Source: Streptomyces sp. ISL-36 (GTDB lineage: Bacteria > Actinomycetota > Actinomycetes > Streptomycetales > Streptomycetaceae). Taken from it: a stretch of DNA of 64,000 bases. Under the pieces are notes generated by a model. The model made no database searches. It was not told where the DNA came from and saw only the letters and a program-made list of their open reading frames with translations. Made by a program: the position numbers and the translations under genes. Where the stretch lies: contig NZ_JAGGOS010000009.1 of assembly GCF_018614205.1 (NCBI RefSeq), positions 1 through 64,000 on the forward strand, given 5' to 3'. This document shows positions 35,992-44,498 of this stretch, piece after piece (position 1 is the first letter of the stretch; each line of letters opens with the position of its first letter).

Positions 35992-37398
35992 ATGCGTCGA
36001 CGAACCCTTTCCCGGCTGACGATCGCCGCGGTCTCCCTCGGCCTCGTGGCCGCCCTCGCCCCCTCCGCCGGCGCCGACCCGGCCGCCGGACCCACCGCCA
36101 GCCGCGCCGCCGGAGCCGCCTCCCGCGCCGACGGCGCCGCACAGGCCGGCGACCAGGGACGCGCGCCGTACAAGCGCGTCGGCTACTTCACCCAATGGGG
36201 CGTCTACGGGCGGAACTTCCAGGTCAAGGACCTGGAGACCAGCGGCACCGCGGCGAAGCTCACCCACATCAACTACGCCTTCGGCAACGTGAGTCCGCAG
36301 GGCACATGCTTCACCGGCAACATCCCCGGTGAAGCCGACGCCTGGGCCGACTACGCCCGCCCCCTCGACGCGGCCGGCTCGGTGGACGGCGTCGCCGACA
36401 CCGCCGACCAGCCCCTCGCCGGCAACTTCAACCAGCTGCGCGAGCTCAAGGCCAAGCACCCCGGCCTGAAGGTCATGATCTCGCTGGGAGGTTGGAGCTG
36501 GTCCACCCACTTCTCGGATGCCGCCCGCACCGCCGCCTCCCGCAAGGCGTTCGTCTCCTCCTGCATCGACCTCTACATCAAGGGCAACCTGCCCGTCGAC
36601 GGCGCCAGGGGCGGCGCGGGAGCCGCCGCCGGGCTCTTCGACGGCATCGACCTCGACTGGGAGTGGCCCGCGTCCGCCGGTGACGCCGACACCGTCTTCC
36701 GGCCGGAGGACAAGCAGAACTTCACCGCTCTCGTACGGGAGTTCCGCATCCAGCTCGACGCGTACGCGAAGACCGGGCGGCGGAACGGCGGTGGCGAGCG
36801 CAAGCACTACGAGCTGACCGCCTTCGTCCCGACCGCCCCCGCCAAGATCGACGCGGGCTTCGAGGTCCGCAAGATCATGCGGGACCTGGACTTCGTCAAT
36901 CTGCAGGGGTACGACTTCCACGGCTCCTGGGAGTCCACCACGGCCCAGCAGTCCGCCCTGTTCGCGCGGGACGACTTCAGCGTCGACCAGACCGTCGGCG
37001 ACTGGCTGCGGCGCGGCGCTCCGGCCCGCAAGCTCGTGGTCGGCATGCCGTTCTACGGGCAGGGCTGGACGGGCGTCACGGGCGGCGGCGACGGCCTCGG
37101 CCGGCCCGCCACCGGTCCGGCCCCGGCCACCTGGGCCAACGGCTACGAGGACTACAAGGCGCTCAAGAAGCTCGCCGACTCTGGCTCGTACGCCGTGCAC
37201 CGCGACCGGCGGAACGGGCACGCCTGGCTCTTCGACGGCACGACCCTGTGGACGTACGACGATCCGCAGGTACTGCGGACGAAGTCGGCGTACGTACGGG
37301 CCAAGGGGCTCGGCGGCGCGATGTTCTGGTCGCTGGACGGGGACACCCCGGACGGCGAACTGATCACGGCCGTCGACCGGGGTCTCGGCCGCCGCTGA
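35992..37398 (+). CDS. Secreted family 18 chitinase, single domain
   Basis: 468 residues. Signal peptide (RRRTLSRLTIAAVSLGLVAA to about residue 28), an Ala-rich linker to about 55, then one GH18 domain: KRVGYFTQWGVYGRNF, LKVMISLGGWSW, catalytic strand FDGIDLDWEWP with Asp222 and the acid Glu224, LQGYDFHGSWE, VVGMPFYGQGW, and AMFWSLDGDTPDGEL near the end. There is no carbohydrate-binding or fibronectin module, unlike many Streptomyces chitinases. It hydrolyses chitin outside the cell. Controlled by the promoter/operator at 35917-35945. The end of the gene lies inside a 43-bp tandem repeat. Confidence 0.93.
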   Translation: MRRRTLSRLTIAAVSLGLVAALAPSAGADPAAGPTASRAAGAASRADGAAQAGDQGRAPYKRVGYFTQWGVYGRNFQVKDLETSGTAAKLTHINYAFGNVSPQGTCFTGNIPGEADAWADYARPLDAAGSVDGVADTADQPLAGNFNQLRELKAKHPGLKVMISLGGWSWSTHFSDAARTAASRKAFVSSCIDLYIKGNLPVDGARGGAGAAAGLFDGIDLDWEWPASAGDADTVFRPEDKQNFTALVREFRIQLDAYAKTGRRNGGGERKHYELTAFVPTAPAKIDAGFEVRKIMRDLDFVNLQGYDFHGSWESTTAQQSALFARDDFSVDQTVGDWLRRGAPARKLVVGMPFYGQGWTGVTGGGDGLGRPATGPAPATWANGYEDYKALKKLADSGSYAVHRDRRNGHAWLFDGTTLWTYDDPQVLRTKSAYVRAKGLGGAMFWSLDGDTPDGELITAVDRGLGRR

Positions 37399-37497
37399 GG
37401 CGCGTGACCTCACCGTCGACCGGGGTCTCGGCCGCCGCTGAGGCGCGTGACCTCACCGTCGACCGGGGTCTCGGCCGCCGCTGAGGCGCGTGACCTC
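37370..37497. repeat. 43-bp tandem repeat over the chitinase stop codon, three copies
   Basis: Copies begin at 37370, 37413 and 37456 and appear identical except for the last base of copy 3. Each contains the final chitinase codons (VDRGLGRR), the TGA and about 15 nt beyond. Since 43 is not a multiple of 3 and copy 1 holds the stop, the protein is not altered. Confidence 0.92.
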
Positions 37498-37516
37498 TGA
37501 CGTGCCGTGACACGGC

Positions 37517-37552
37517 CCGGGGCCGGGCCTCCCCCAGGAGACCCGGCCCCGG
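37517..37552. terminator. Bidirectional terminator, chitinase and DUF4190 gene
   Basis: 11-bp perfect stem (37517-37527 with 37542-37552) and 14-nt loop in the gap between convergent stops at 37398 and 37578, just past the 43-bp repeats. Confidence 0.7.
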
Positions 37553-37577
37553 CCGCGTCGCACACCCGCGAGGTGAC

Positions 37578-38819
37578 TCAGACCGAGGTGCCGTCCCCCG
37601 AGGGGCCACCCTCCGCTGGGCCACCGTCCGAGGACCCCGAGCGCTGCGCCGTGAGCCCGAGCGCCTCGCGCACGTCGGCCCCGAGGTCGGCGCGCAGGAC
37701 CTCGAACGCCGTGTCGTAGTGCTCCCAGTAGGCGTCGGCGTCAGCGGCTTGGGCCAGCGCCTTCCACTCCTTGGCGGCGGCGTCCAGCTCCTTGAGCAAC
37801 TCGGCGACCGGAGCGGCGGACGCGCCGGTCCAGTGATGCGCCCGAAGGTCCTTGCCGGCCTGCTCGACCGACGCGTGGACCTCCGTCGCCCACGCCTTGT
37901 TGGCGGCCGGATCCGCGTCGACGTCCTCCTCGGGCTCCGCCGTCACGGCGATCTCGATCGGGTTGACGGCCTTCAGGAAGCGCACCTGGTCGGCGCCGAG
38001 CTTCGACCCGTCGCTGCGCAGCGAGCCCTTGATCGGCTCACCGCCGTCGACGACGTACGAGCAGGTCACCGTGCGGTCACCGGCCCGCCAACTCTGGCTG
38101 GTCGGCAGGAAGTAGTAGGTCCAGACGTCGTCGGGGATCGCCCAGGTGTCCAGCGCGTACGCGTTGCCGATCTCCTCGCAGCGGTCCTCCGCGATGTCGT
38201 CGATCCGGTCCTCGCCCGGCCACTTGTCGTAGAGGGTGATCAGGAAGGTGCCGGTGACCTCGCCCTCGTGCGGCTTCACGCAGTCGACGACCTCGACGTC
38301 CGAGGTGACGGCCTCCAGTTCGCCGTCGACGTCGTAGCAGTCGCCGGTACGCAGAGAGAAGGCGGACGACGAGCGGGACGCCTCGTCCATGCCCTTCCTG
38401 AAACTCTTCCACGCCTCGCCGAAACCACCGGTCACCAGGCCGACGACCAACAGGAGACAGCTGATCGAGGACAGGACGATGCCCGCGATCGCCAGTCCCT
38501 TGCCGGTCTGGTTCTTCTTCCGGATCTGCGGCAGCGCGATCAGCCCGAAGACCAGGCCGAGGGGTGGGAGACAGCAGACGACGCCGGAGACCAGGGAGGC
38601 GATCGCCAGTCCGTTGGTGGTCCGCGGCGGGGTCCCGTAGGGCCCCGGGCCGAGGCCTGGTCCGAGACCGGCTCCAGGGCCGTACGGGGCGTAGGGGCCG
38701 GGGTTGTACGGCCCTGGCCCGGGAGCGGGCCAGCCCTGCTGCGGCGGCTGGGAATCCTGAGGCGGTGGCGTGGGCTCCACGAGTACGGTGCTCCTGTTGG
38801 GGGCGGGCGGTACGAACAT
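37578..38819 (-). CDS. DUF4190 / septum-formation-family membrane protein
   Basis: 413 residues from ATG 38819 (MFVPPAPNRSTVLVEP); an ATG at 38837 is in frame. A Pro/Gly-rich N-terminus is followed by a DUF4190 region with two spans (NGLAIASLVSGVVCCLPPLG and KGLAIAGIVLSSISCLLLVV). The outer part has a Septum_form-like domain: LRTGDCYDVDGE, VVDCVKPHEGEVTGTFLI, DRCEEIGNAY, VTCSYVVD, with four Cys likely paired. The tail is helical and Ala/Glu-rich. The family name comes from one actinobacterial protein and says little about function. Divergent from the serpin gene (45 nt). Confidence 0.8.
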   Translation of the reverse strand: MFVPPAPNRSTVLVEPTPPPQDSQPPQQGWPAPGPGPYNPGPYAPYGPGAGLGPGLGPGPYGTPPRTTNGLAIASLVSGVVCCLPPLGLVFGLIALPQIRKKNQTGKGLAIAGIVLSSISCLLLVVGLVTGGFGEAWKSFRKGMDEASRSSSAFSLRTGDCYDVDGELEAVTSDVEVVDCVKPHEGEVTGTFLITLYDKWPGEDRIDDIAEDRCEEIGNAYALDTWAIPDDVWTYYFLPTSQSWRAGDRTVTCSYVVDGGEPIKGSLRSDGSKLGADQVRFLKAVNPIEIAVTAEPEEDVDADPAANKAWATEVHASVEQAGKDLRAHHWTGASAAPVAELLKELDAAAKEWKALAQAADADAYWEHYDTAFEVLRADLGADVREALGLTAQRSGSSDGGPAEGGPSGDGTSV

Positions 38820-38864
38820 GCGAACGGGCGCGCGCATCGTACGCGGTGAGGGGACGGGGACGGT

Positions 38865-40064
38865 ATGCGGGTGGCAACCCCGACGATTCGGGCGGTGAAC
38901 GGGCTGACCGCGCGATGGGCCGGCACGCTCGCCGGTGAGGGCGGCGTCCTGTCCGCGACCGGCGTCTGGCCGCTGCTCGCCTTCCTCGCGGACGGCGCGG
39001 CCGGCCCGGCGCGCACCGAGCTGGAGGACGCCCTCGGCATGCGGGCGGCCGAGGCGGCGGAGGGGGCGCGCGGGCTGCTCGGGGCGCTGGGCGCGATGCG
39101 CGGTTCGGCGTCCGCGATCGGCCTGTGGGCGGGGCCCGATCTCGCTCTGCACGAGCGGTGGGTGACGGGCCTCCCGGAGGCAACCCTGGGCCGGTTCACC
39201 GGCGACGCGCAGAAGGACGGGCAGATCCTGGATGCCTGGGCCTCGGAGCGTACGGGCGGGCTGGTCCCGGTGATGCCCGTCGTCGTGGACGCGGGCACGA
39301 AGCTGGTGCTGGCCGCCGCCCAGGCCGTGCGGACGCGCTGGCTGCAGCCCTTCGTGGAGAGCGACATGGCGCCGGAGTACGGCCCTTGGGCCGGCCGCTG
39401 TCTGGCCGGTCTGCGGCGCGGGACCTCACTCCTGGACCGGGTCGGGGTGGCTCGTACGGCTGCCGGCCCACTCACCGTCCTCAAGGTGCTCGGCGACACG
39501 GGCGTCGACGTCCACCTCCTCCTCGGAGAGGAGGAGACACCGCCGGGCGCGGTCCTGCGGGGCGGGCTGGACGCCCTTGCGGGCGGCTGCCCGACCGTGC
39601 CGGGCGACCTCCTCCCCCTCGGCGAGCCCGGCCCGGGTCTGAACGTCCGTAACATGCGCAGCTCCCACCGCGAGCCCACCCTCTCGGTCACCACCTCCCC
39701 CTTCTCTCTGACCGCCGACCACGATCTGCTGGCGAACGCCGGGCTCTTCGGGCTCACCGCGGCCATGGACGACGGGTACGGTCACTTCCCCGGTGTCAGC
39801 GGCTTTCCCCTCGCGATCGCTTCCGCCCGCCAGACGGCGCTGGCCCGGTTCGACGCGACGGGCTTCGAGGCGGCTTCGGTGACGGCGATGGAGGCGGTCG
39901 CGGGCGGCATACCGGACCTGCCGTACGTGACCCGGAGCATCGACCTCGACTTCGACCGGCCTTTCGGCTTCCTGACCGTGCACCGCACCTCACGGCTGGT
40001 GCTGACGGCGGGGTGGGTGGCCGAGCCGGTGGAGTACGTCTTCGAGGACGACGACGCGGCCTGA
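38865..40064 (+). CDS. Serpin-family protease inhibitor homologue
   Basis: 399 residues, the usual serpin length, with no signal peptide, so probably cytoplasmic. The best-conserved part is C-terminal: hinge-like GFEAASVTAMEAVAGGIPD, then LDFDRPFGFLTVHRTSRLVL and TAGWV, the breach strands of serpins. VLSATGVWPLLAFLADGA matches the helix that opens the serpin core. Serpins trap serine proteases when their reactive loop is cut. The candidate loop is around residues 335-360, but the P1 residue cannot be fixed without alignment. Convergent with a secreted subtilase that could be its target or unrelated. Confidence 0.82.
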   Translation: MRVATPTIRAVNGLTARWAGTLAGEGGVLSATGVWPLLAFLADGAAGPARTELEDALGMRAAEAAEGARGLLGALGAMRGSASAIGLWAGPDLALHERWVTGLPEATLGRFTGDAQKDGQILDAWASERTGGLVPVMPVVVDAGTKLVLAAAQAVRTRWLQPFVESDMAPEYGPWAGRCLAGLRRGTSLLDRVGVARTAAGPLTVLKVLGDTGVDVHLLLGEEETPPGAVLRGGLDALAGGCPTVPGDLLPLGEPGPGLNVRNMRSSHREPTLSVTTSPFSLTADHDLLANAGLFGLTAAMDDGYGHFPGVSGFPLAIASARQTALARFDATGFEAASVTAMEAVAGGIPDLPYVTRSIDLDFDRPFGFLTVHRTSRLVLTAGWVAEPVEYVFEDDDAA

Positions 40065-40080
40065 CCTGGGTGACACATGA

Positions 40081-40114
40081 CGGGGGGCGGTCGCCCGCCG
40101 GCGACCGCCCCCCG
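40081..40114. terminator. Bidirectional terminator, serpin and subtilase
   Basis: 14-bp perfect stem (40081-40094 with 40101-40114), loop CCGCCG, 17 nt past the serpin stop and about 90 nt past the subtilase stop on the other strand. Confidence 0.8.
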
Positions 40115-40140
40115 CTCCACTGACACTCAGTCAGTGATTC

Positions 40141-40204
40141 GCTCACTCACTCACTCACTCACTTACTCACTGACTGACTCACTCACTCACTTGCTCACTC
40201 GCTC
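40141..40204. repeat. ACTC tetranucleotide microsatellite, 16 units
   Basis: 64 nt in register as 4-nt units, ten of them ACTC and the rest single-base variants (GCTC, ACTT, ACTG). It runs up to and into the stop codon of the subtilase (40203). Its composition is far from the local G+C average. Confidence 0.9.
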
Positions 40205-41774
40205 AGAACTGCAGCGCCCAGGAGTCGATCTTCCCGGTGTCGTAGTTCGCGTTGTCGCTGACCCGCAGCTTCCACGTGCCGTTCGCGACCTCGGAGGAGG
40301 CGTTGACCGTGTACGTGGTGTTGATGTTGTCGGCGCTGCCGCCGGTGCCGTAGCCCTTCAGCGTGTACGCCGTGCCGTCGGGGGCGATCAGCTGGACCTG
40401 GAGGTCACCGATGTAGGTGTGAACGATGTTCACAGGCACCTGCAGGGCGGAGGGCGCGTTGCCGGTGATGCCGCTGACGGTGACCGGGGACTCGACGGTC
40501 GCGTTGTCGGCGATGGCGTAGTCGGCGGTGTTCTCGAACTTCTTGCCGGGCGGCGGGGTGGTGCCGCCTCCGACGAAGAGCAGCTTGTTCGGGGAACCGG
40601 TGCCCGGGCTGGTCACCACGTTCGGGGTGGCGGCGTTGGTCAGCGCGGTCGAGACCTGGGCCGGGGTGGCCGTCGGGTTGTCGCCGAGGTAGACCGCGGC
40701 GGCGCCGGCGACGTGCGGGGTGGCCATCGACGTACCGGAGATGGTGTTGGTGGCCGAGTCGCTGGAGTTCCAGGCCGAGGTGATGGAGGAGCCGGGGGCG
40801 AAGATGTCCAGGACGCTGCCGTAGTTGGAGAAGCTGGAGCGGGCGTCGGAGCTGGTGGTCGAGCCGACCGTGATGGCCTCGGAGACCCGCGCCGGCGAGT
40901 AGTTGGAGGCGTTGGAGCTGTCGTTGCCCGCCGCGACGGCGTACGTGACGCCCGAGGCGATCGAGTTGCGGACGGCCGTGTCGAGGGCGGAGTCGATGCC
41001 TCCGCCGAGGCTCATGTTGGCGACGGCCGGCTTGACGGCGTTGCGGGTCACCCAGTCGATGCCGGCGACGACCTGCTCGGTGGTGCCGGAGCCCGAGTTG
41101 TCGAGGACGCGGACGCCGACGATCTTGGCCTTCTTGGCGACACCGTAGGAGGATCCGGCGACGGTGCCGGCGACGTGCGTGCCGTGGCCGTGGCCGTCCT
41201 GCGCGGTGTTGTCGTTGTCGATGGCGTCGTAGCCGTTGGCGGCCCGCCCGCCGAAGTCGCTGTGGGAGATCCGTACACCGGTGTCGATGATGTACGCCGT
41301 CACGCCCTGGCCGGCGGTGTCCGGGTAGGTGTAGCTCTGGTTGAGCGGAAGAGCCTTCTGGTCGATCCGGTCCAGGCCCCAGGACGGCGGCGAGGGCTGC
41401 GTGCCGCTGATCTTGAAGACGCGGTTCTGCACGACGGACTCGACCGCCGGGTCGGCGGCGAGCTTCTTCGCCTGCGCCTCGGAGAGCTCCACGGAGTAGC
41501 CGTTGAGCGCCGAGGTGTACGTCTTCTTGATCTTCGCGCCGTACTCGGCCGCGACCGCCCGGCCCTTCGAGGTCTCCGCCTGGGCGGACTCGTCGAGGGT
41601 GACGATGTAGCTGCCCGCGATCGTTCCGGGGGCTCCGGCGTTCTGGATGACACCTTCCGGGGCGGCCTCGGCCGCGGTGGCCGGGAGGGCGGAGGCGGCG
41701 CCGAGAGCCATGGCGGCGACGGCTATGGCACTGGCCACGGCGAGTCTGCGCCGCGAGTCACGCATCACTGACAT
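40203..41774 (-). CDS. Secreted subtilisin-like (proteinase K class) protease with P domain
   Basis: 523 residues from ATG 41774 behind GAGGAGG. Signal peptide (about 1-35, ends ALPATAAEA), I9 propeptide inhibitor (about 50-125; [12 protein letters not shown] to [13 protein letters not shown]), S8 domain with Asp164 (IIDTGV), His197 (HGTHVAGT), Asn in AAGNDS and Ser349 (GTSMATPH), then a Pro linker ([11 protein letters not shown]) and a C-terminal P/HomB domain ([20 protein letters not shown]). Typical of secreted Streptomyces proteases active as cells starve and develop. Monocistronic; the stop is next to a tetranucleotide repeat. A serpin homologue is convergent. Confidence 0.93.
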   Translation of the reverse strand: MSVMRDSRRRLAVASAIAVAAMALGAASALPATAAEAAPEGVIQNAGAPGTIAGSYIVTLDESAQAETSKGRAVAAEYGAKIKKTYTSALNGYSVELSEAQAKKLAADPAVESVVQNRVFKISGTQPSPPSWGLDRIDQKALPLNQSYTYPDTAGQGVTAYIIDTGVRISHSDFGGRAANGYDAIDNDNTAQDGHGHGTHVAGTVAGSSYGVAKKAKIVGVRVLDNSGSGTTEQVVAGIDWVTRNAVKPAVANMSLGGGIDSALDTAVRNSIASGVTYAVAAGNDSSNASNYSPARVSEAITVGSTTSSDARSSFSNYGSVLDIFAPGSSITSAWNSSDSATNTISGTSMATPHVAGAAAVYLGDNPTATPAQVSTALTNAATPNVVTSPGTGSPNKLLFVGGGTTPPPGKKFENTADYAIADNATVESPVTVSGITGNAPSALQVPVNIVHTYIGDLQVQLIAPDGTAYTLKGYGTGGSADNINTTYTVNASSEVANGTWKLRVSDNANYDTGKIDSWALQF

Positions 41775-41963
41775 GTGAGGGATCCTCCTCATTGGTGGTG
41801 CGTTGCTGTGGGGGTAGGCAGGGGCATGTCAAAGCAGCGTGAGGTGTCCACGCCGTTTCGAACGTCCGGCTGCCGAGCGAAAGATTGGCGGATCCATAGG
41901 AATCGCACAAGAGTCACGAGCGTTCCGCAACACTCACGCCACCCCGCTGCCATGCTGACGTCC

Positions 41964-43106
41964 ATGACGGCCTATGTGTGTCCCCGATGCGGTGTTCACG
42001 CCCCGGCGGATGCCCTCACCTGGTGTTGTCCGCAGTGCCGCGGCCCCTGGGACCTGGATTTCACCAGTGCGCCGATGTCACTCACGTCCCTTGCGTCACG
42101 TGTGAATTCATTGTGGCGTTACGAGGAGGCGCTGCCGCTGGCGACCGAGATCCCCCATGTGACGCTCGGCGAGGGCCGCACGCCCCTCGTCCCGCTCGAC
42201 GCCACGGCCACCGGATCGGTTTCGGCCAAACTCGACTTCCTCATGCCGACGTTGTCCTTCAAGGACCGCGGCGCGGTCATGCTCGCCGAGCTCGCCCGCC
42301 GTCTCGCGAAGGGCGGGGGCGGCGTGCGCCGCGTACTCGCCGACAGCAGCGGCAACGCGGGAACGGCGATCGCCGCGTACTGCGCGCGGGCGGGCCTCGA
42401 CTGCGCGGTCTACGTACCGGAAAGCACCTCACCCAAGAAGCTGGAGCAGATCCGCGCGCACGGAGCCCGCCCGACCCTCGTCCCCGGCGACCGGGAGGCC
42501 ACCGCGCGGGCGGCCCGGGCGGCCGCCGACGAGCCCGGCACCTTCTACGCCTCGCACGTGTACAACCCGCACTTCCTGCACGGCACGAAGACGTACGTCT
42601 ATGAGCTCTGGGAGGAGCTCGGCGGCCGGCTCCCGGACACGATCGTGGTCCCGGTGGGCAACGGCACGCTGCTGCTGGGGGCCGCGCTGGCGGTGGACGA
42701 GCTGTACGGCCACGGGCTCGTCGACAGGCGCCCGCCGCTGGTCGCCGTACAGGCCGAGGCGGTCTCGCCGCTGGCCGCGGCCTTCCACGCGGGTGCCGAC
42801 GAGCTCCTCGCGCCGGCAGCCGCCCGCCCCACCCTCGCCGAGGGCATCGCGATCCCGAATCCGCCCCGCGCCCGCCAGATCCTGCGGGCGGTACGCGGGT
42901 CGGGCGGGACCTTCCTGACCGTGACGGAGGATCAGCTCCGGGCCGCCCAACGGGACCTGGCCCGCCGCGGACTGTTCGTCGAGTCGACGGGGGTGGCCTG
43001 CTGGGCTGCCGTACGCGCGGCGCCGCAGCCGGGCCTGACCGTCGTACCGCTGTGCGGGGCGGGCGCCAAGACGGGCCTCAGTCCGTCCAGTACGTATCGT
43101 GCTTGA
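41964..43106 (+). CDS. Threonine-synthase-like PLP enzyme
   Basis: 380 residues from ATG 41964 (an ATG at 41952 is in frame). It opens with a zinc-ribbon-like CPRCGVHAPADALTWCCPQC, seen in archaeal-type threonine synthases. Then the fold-type II PLP domain: PTLSFKDRGAVM with the Schiff-base Lys, SSGNAGTAIAAY, phosphate loop PVGNGTLLLGA. C-terminal FVESTGVACWAAV fits. Threonine synthase turns O-phosphohomoserine into threonine, but isolated paralogues like this may have other substrates. Its end overlaps the convergent cupin gene by 29 nt. Confidence 0.82.
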   Translation: MTAYVCPRCGVHAPADALTWCCPQCRGPWDLDFTSAPMSLTSLASRVNSLWRYEEALPLATEIPHVTLGEGRTPLVPLDATATGSVSAKLDFLMPTLSFKDRGAVMLAELARRLAKGGGGVRRVLADSSGNAGTAIAAYCARAGLDCAVYVPESTSPKKLEQIRAHGARPTLVPGDREATARAARAAADEPGTFYASHVYNPHFLHGTKTYVYELWEELGGRLPDTIVVPVGNGTLLLGAALAVDELYGHGLVDRRPPLVAVQAEAVSPLAAAFHAGADELLAPAAARPTLAEGIAIPNPPRARQILRAVRGSGGTFLTVTEDQLRAAQRDLARRGLFVESTGVACWAAVRAAPQPGLTVVPLCGAGAKTGLSPSSTYRA

Positions 43107-43560
43107 GGAAGAACGCGGTCCGCTCCTCGTCGGTCATCTGCGCGACCGTCCCGACCTTCTCGAAGTACTCCTCGCGGGGCGCTCCCGGCGCGAAGAGGAT
43201 CAGAAACGACGCGGGATCGTCGGATTCGTTGTGGAAGGCGTGCAGCCCTCCGGTCGGCACGTAGAGGAAGTCCCCCTTCTTCGCGTCGACCCACCGGTCG
43301 CCGTCGTAGAGCCGGACGGTCCCGTCGAGGATGAAGAAGCTCTCGGAGATCGTCTTGTGGAAGTGGGTGGAGGGGCCACCGGCCCTGGGGGTCATGTCGA
43401 CCCGGTAGAGGCCGAACTCGCCGCCGGTCGAGGCGGTGGTGGCCAGATAGTGCGTCTGCGTCCCGTTGGCGACGGTGAGCTCGGCGGGGGCGTCGGCGGG
43501 CCGGAAGGAGGCGCTGATCTCGCCCTTCTCGCCGTGGTAGCGGGCTTCGGGGTAGGACAT
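43078..43560 (-). CDS. Cupin-domain protein
   Basis: 160 residues from ATG 43560 behind GGAGAT. Cupin motif 1 THFHKTISESFFILDGTVRL (two His and one Glu for metal) and motif 2 GDFLYVPTGGLHAFHNESDD with the third His. One cupin barrel, cytoplasmic, resembles quercetinase or isomerase-like small cupins; substrate not predictable. Divergent from the SnoaL gene, from which it is 110 nt away. Confidence 0.83.
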   Translation of the reverse strand: MSYPEARYHGEKGEISASFRPADAPAELTVANGTQTHYLATTASTGGEFGLYRVDMTPRAGGPSTHFHKTISESFFILDGTVRLYDGDRWVDAKKGDFLYVPTGGLHAFHNESDDPASFLILFAPGAPREEYFEKVGTVAQMTDEERTAFFLKHDTYWTD

Positions 43561-43670
43561 GGTGATCTCCGTTCGTCGTCATCGACTCTCGGCCATGACT
43601 CCCCGATGAGAAAATGGGAGAACCGGACAACAGCAGCACACCACCCGGATCCGAACCACGGAGGTGGATC

Positions 43671-44099
43671 ATGGGAGAGGCACGCGAGGTCATGGACCGC
43701 CTGACCGAGGCGCTGACCACGAAACCGGACCTGGAGGCCATCGCCGACCTCTTCGCCGAGGATGCCGTGGCGGTCACCCCGGACGGCGGCGAGATGGAGG
43801 GACGCGAGGCCATCGTCGCGTACTGGCGCACGATGACCGAAGCGATACCGGAGGCCACGTTCACGACGCTGTACAGCTTCGAAACCGATGACACGGCCAT
43901 CGACGAAGGCGTCTTCAGCGGCCGGAACACGGGCCCGATCCAGTTCCCGACCGGCGAGACCCTGCCCGCCACCGGCAAGGAGATCCGCATCCGGGGCGTC
44001 GATCTCGCCCAGGTCGCGGACGGTCGGATCGTGAGCTACCGGCTCTACTTCGACCAGATGGAGTTCCTGGGCCAGCTGGGCCTGCTCCCGGAGGCATAG
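43671..44099 (+). CDS. SnoaL-like / NTF2-fold protein
   Basis: 142 residues from ATG 43671, 7 nt after GGAGGT; earlier in-frame starts lack a site. LEAIADLFAEDAVAVTPDGG, GREAIVAYWRTMTEAIPEA and RGVDLAQVADGRIVSYRLYFDQMEFLGQLGL are typical of ester-cyclase/SnoaL-like proteins. The family covers polyketide cyclases and many small-molecule isomerases. It is divergent from a cupin, which suggests a small metabolic pair. The stop codon is the first unit of a degenerate repeat. Confidence 0.83.
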   Translation: MGEAREVMDRLTEALTTKPDLEAIADLFAEDAVAVTPDGGEMEGREAIVAYWRTMTEAIPEATFTTLYSFETDDTAIDEGVFSGRNTGPIQFPTGETLPATGKEIRIRGVDLAQVADGRIVSYRLYFDQMEFLGQLGLLPEA

Positions 44100-44166
44100 G
44101 CCCCGGCCACGCCGGTTCCTCCCCGGAGGCATGGCTCGACCGCGCCGGTTCCTGCCCGGAGGCGCC
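44088..44166. repeat. Degenerate 33-35 bp tandem repeat at the SnoaL gene end
   Basis: Units start CCGGAGGC at 44088, 44123 and 44156; units 1 and 2 share most positions up to GCCGGTTCCT, unit 3 is partial. Unit 1 includes the stop codon (GCATAG). CGCCGGTTCCTCCCCGG near 44110 is also inverted near 44165-44181, forming a long imperfect hairpin that may terminate transcription. The rest of the gap to 44498 holds only the T-arm-like element below. Confidence 0.7.
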
Positions 44167-44371
44167 CCCGGGGAGGAACGGCGCTGCTCCGCCTGCCTGC
44201 GAAGTGGTGGGACCGGCCACCGCTGCTCCGCCGGTCCCGCGAACGTGGCGCGGACTGGCCACCGCGATGGAGATACCCCGATCCCGCCCTCACCGTCCCG
44301 GATCTGCACATGGTGGTGAACCGTGCGCTGTGCACCGTCACCTGTGCGCTGTGCTGAGCGGCTGTGTGATC

Positions 44372-44386
44372 GGGGAATCGAACCCC
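44372..44386 (-). other. tRNA T-arm-like sequence, possible tRNA or att remnant
   Basis: On the minus strand GGGGTTCGATTCCCC is a perfect T-stem and loop with the GTTCRA signature. No acceptor stem, D-arm or CCA could be built around it; an upstream hairpin GGACCGG/CCGGTCC has an 8-nt loop, not an anticodon loop. It could be the 3' end of a decayed tRNA or an attachment-site scar, or chance. Confidence 0.3.
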
Positions 44387-44498
44387 TGCGCTGCTCTCCA
44401 CGCGCCAGGCAGGACCGGATTGACCGCCGGTCCACGGCTTGTGCACGCCTCCGTGACGACTACCTGCTCCCCATCGAGCACGCTGCTCGGTCCAGTGC

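Noticed and set aside
40115-40204. ACTC repeats as a CRISPR array
   Set aside because: The unit is 4 bp and there are no spacers.
44340-44470. A complete tRNA gene around the T-arm-like sequence
   Set aside because: No acceptor stem complementary to the bases after the T-arm, no D-arm and no 7-nt anticodon loop could be built.
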